This document shows positions 62,903 through 64,000 of a stretch of DNA of 64,000 bases, piece by piece. A program made the translations under genes and the position numbers. Below the pieces are notes generated by a model. That model was given only the letters and a program-made list of their open reading frames with translations. It was not told the origin of the DNA and did not search any database. This stretch comes from Rhodospirillum sp. (GTDB lineage Bacteria > Pseudomonadota > Alphaproteobacteria > Dongiales > Dongiaceae). Numbering within the stretch: the stretch's first letter is position 1; every line of letters starts with the position of its first letter. The stretch lies in assembly GCA_013822765.1 (NCBI GenBank), contig PNKY01000011.1, forward strand, positions 62,001 through 126,000, in the 5' to 3' direction.

Positions 62903-64000
62903 GTCCGGTCCGCCCGCAACCGTTCGACCAACTCCTCGTTGAGGTCGATGCCGAGGCCCGGTCGGTCGGGCAGCGCCATGTAGCCATCAACCACCGCCGG
63001 CTCGGGCGAGACCAGTTCGCGCCGCAACACGCTGTCGAACACCTTGGGCGAGACATACTCGAACACCGGCGCCGGCCCGCAGGCGGCCTGGAAATGGCGG
63101 CCGACCGCCGAGGTAATTCCGGTCTTCCAACCGTGCGGCACGACTTCGGCGCCATGGATTTCGCACAGATCGGCAATGCGGCGGATCTCAGTCAGGCCGC
63201 CGCCGCGGCCGATGTTGGGCTGGACGATCCCGACCTTGCCGCGCGTCAGCCATTCCAAGATTTCCCAGCGGGTCGCGGCGGCTTCCGCGCCGCCGATGCG
63301 GATGGCGCTGCGTTCGGCCAGCCGCGCATGGCCCTCCAGGTCGTCGTGCTGCAGAGTCGCCTCGGCGAAGAAGATGTCGCAATCGCCGACCCGGTCGAGC
63401 ACATAGAGCGCGTCGTGCCAGTTCTGCCAGCGGTAGCCGAAATCGACTGCCATGGTAATGCCGTCACCCAGCATCTTGCGGCCGCGCTTGATCAACTCCA
63501 CCAGTTCGCGGTCGGTCACCAGGTCGTAGAACAGCACTTCCATCTTCACCGCGCGGAAACCGCTCTCCAGCGCGGCATCGAACTGCCGGCCGATCTCGGT
63601 CATGAGCTCTTCGATGGATCGGCCATGCGCGAGGCCGGGGAAGATGGTGCAATAGGGCCGCAATTTGTCGCGCCGCGCGCCACCCAGCAGCTTGTAGGAC
63701 GGTACGCCGTGCTGTTTGCCGGCCAGGTCATAGAGCGCGATGTCGATGGCGGAGATGGCGTGGATGCCAAGCCCGCGCCGTCCGGGCCAGAACGTCCCGT
63801 CATAGAGCTTCTGCCACAGGCCGGTAGCCTCCAGCGGATCCGCGCCGATCAGGATCTCGCTGATGTTGCGGCTCCACAGATGCGCAGTCGGCATCTCCAG
63901 GAACGCCTTGATCACGTGCGGCGGCGCGTCAGTCTCACCGATCCCGGTAAGGCCGGCTTCATCGGTCAGCCGGACGATGACGGTATCCGTTGTGCCGTCC
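62899..64000 (-). CDS. Enolase-superfamily dehydratase/racemase D, 5' end outside window
   Basis: The frame enters from the right edge (VIVRLTDEAGLTGIGETDAP) and ends at TAG 62899-62901; at least 366 residues are visible. It has Lys-x-Glu in RAVKMEVLFYDL, metal ligands in TMAVDFGYRWQNW, IFFAEATLQHDD and IRIGGAEAAATRW, IVQPNIGRGGGLTE, and the His in VVPHGWKTGITSAV. The helix GRRGLGIHAISAIDIALYDL marks it as a paralog of B and C. The start codon is beyond the window. Confidence 0.9.
   Translation of the reverse strand, partial: DGTTDTVIVRLTDEAGLTGIGETDAPPHVIKAFLEMPTAHLWSRNISEILIGADPLEATGLWQKLYDGTFWPGRRGLGIHAISAIDIALYDLAGKQHGVPSYKLLGGARRDKLRPYCTIFPGLAHGRSIEELMTEIGRQFDAALESGFRAVKMEVLFYDLVTDRELVELIKRGRKMLGDGITMAVDFGYRWQNWHDALYVLDRVGDCDIFFAEATLQHDDLEGHARLAERSAIRIGGAEAAATRWEILEWLTRGKVGIVQPNIGRGGGLTEIRRIADLCEIHGAEVVPHGWKTGITSAVGRHFQAACGPAPVFEYVSPKVFDSVLRRELVSPEPAVVDGYMALPDRPGLGIDLNEELVERLRADRT

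Overview
The window is GC-rich chromosomal DNA from an alphaproteobacterium. The order is uncertain; the gene set and the intergenic palindromes look most like Hyphomicrobiales or Rhodospirillales. Supporting signs are a gatCAB operon, a short PutA without an N-terminal DNA-binding domain, a PAS_5-type protein, a DUF465 protein, and dispersed palindromes of a kind common in Bradyrhizobium-like genomes. No plasmid, phage, integrase, transposase or CRISPR genes were seen.

Positions 1-27.9 kb are mostly core chromosome. They carry a thiolase/dihydroorotase pair, a DUF465 protein, a PAS_5 protein, a diguanylate cyclase, purE-purK, an orphan ATP-grasp-like gene, putA, a haloacetate dehalogenase-like hydrolase, an MFS transporter broken by two frameshifts, a VIT-like plus CDF metal-transport pair, gatCAB, lysE with its Lrp-type regulator, two tandem secreted paralogs, a tail-anchored PAS-like protein, a beta-propeller/coiled-coil protein, glmU-glmS, gph, a Popeye-like cNMP-binding membrane protein, a DUF3108 protein and tRNA-Val(CAC).

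Positions 27.9-43.4 kb are an accessory, partly decayed zone. It begins directly after the tRNA with the C-terminal scrap of a LigD-type DNA ligase. It also holds scraps of a sorbosone-dehydrogenase-like protein and a cupin, a partial duplication of a DUF808 gene, and two of three copies of a ~26-bp palindrome; the third lies at 46.5 kb. Intact genes include several small proteins, a ribbon-helix-helix regulator with a PHB-depolymerase-type esterase, and a LysR / aldo-keto reductase / paoABC / Tat-exported flavodoxin redox locus.

Positions 43.4-64 kb form a catabolic region, probably for sugar acids. It includes a VOC protein, two SDRs, a ThDP enzyme, an epimerase-like protein, a CUT1 sugar ABC importer, a Dpp/Opp-type ABC importer with a fused double ATPase, four enolase-superfamily dehydratase/racemase-like enzymes, a signal-less solute-binding-like protein and an IclR regulator. 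A 16-bp palindrome (TTCCAG-N4-CTGGAA type) lies in the three key promoter regions: upstream of the SDR/CUT1 operon, between the Dpp operon and the divergent solute-binding-like gene, and twice between iclR and the divergent enolase-superfamily gene. This points to a single IclR-controlled regulon for an unidentified substrate.
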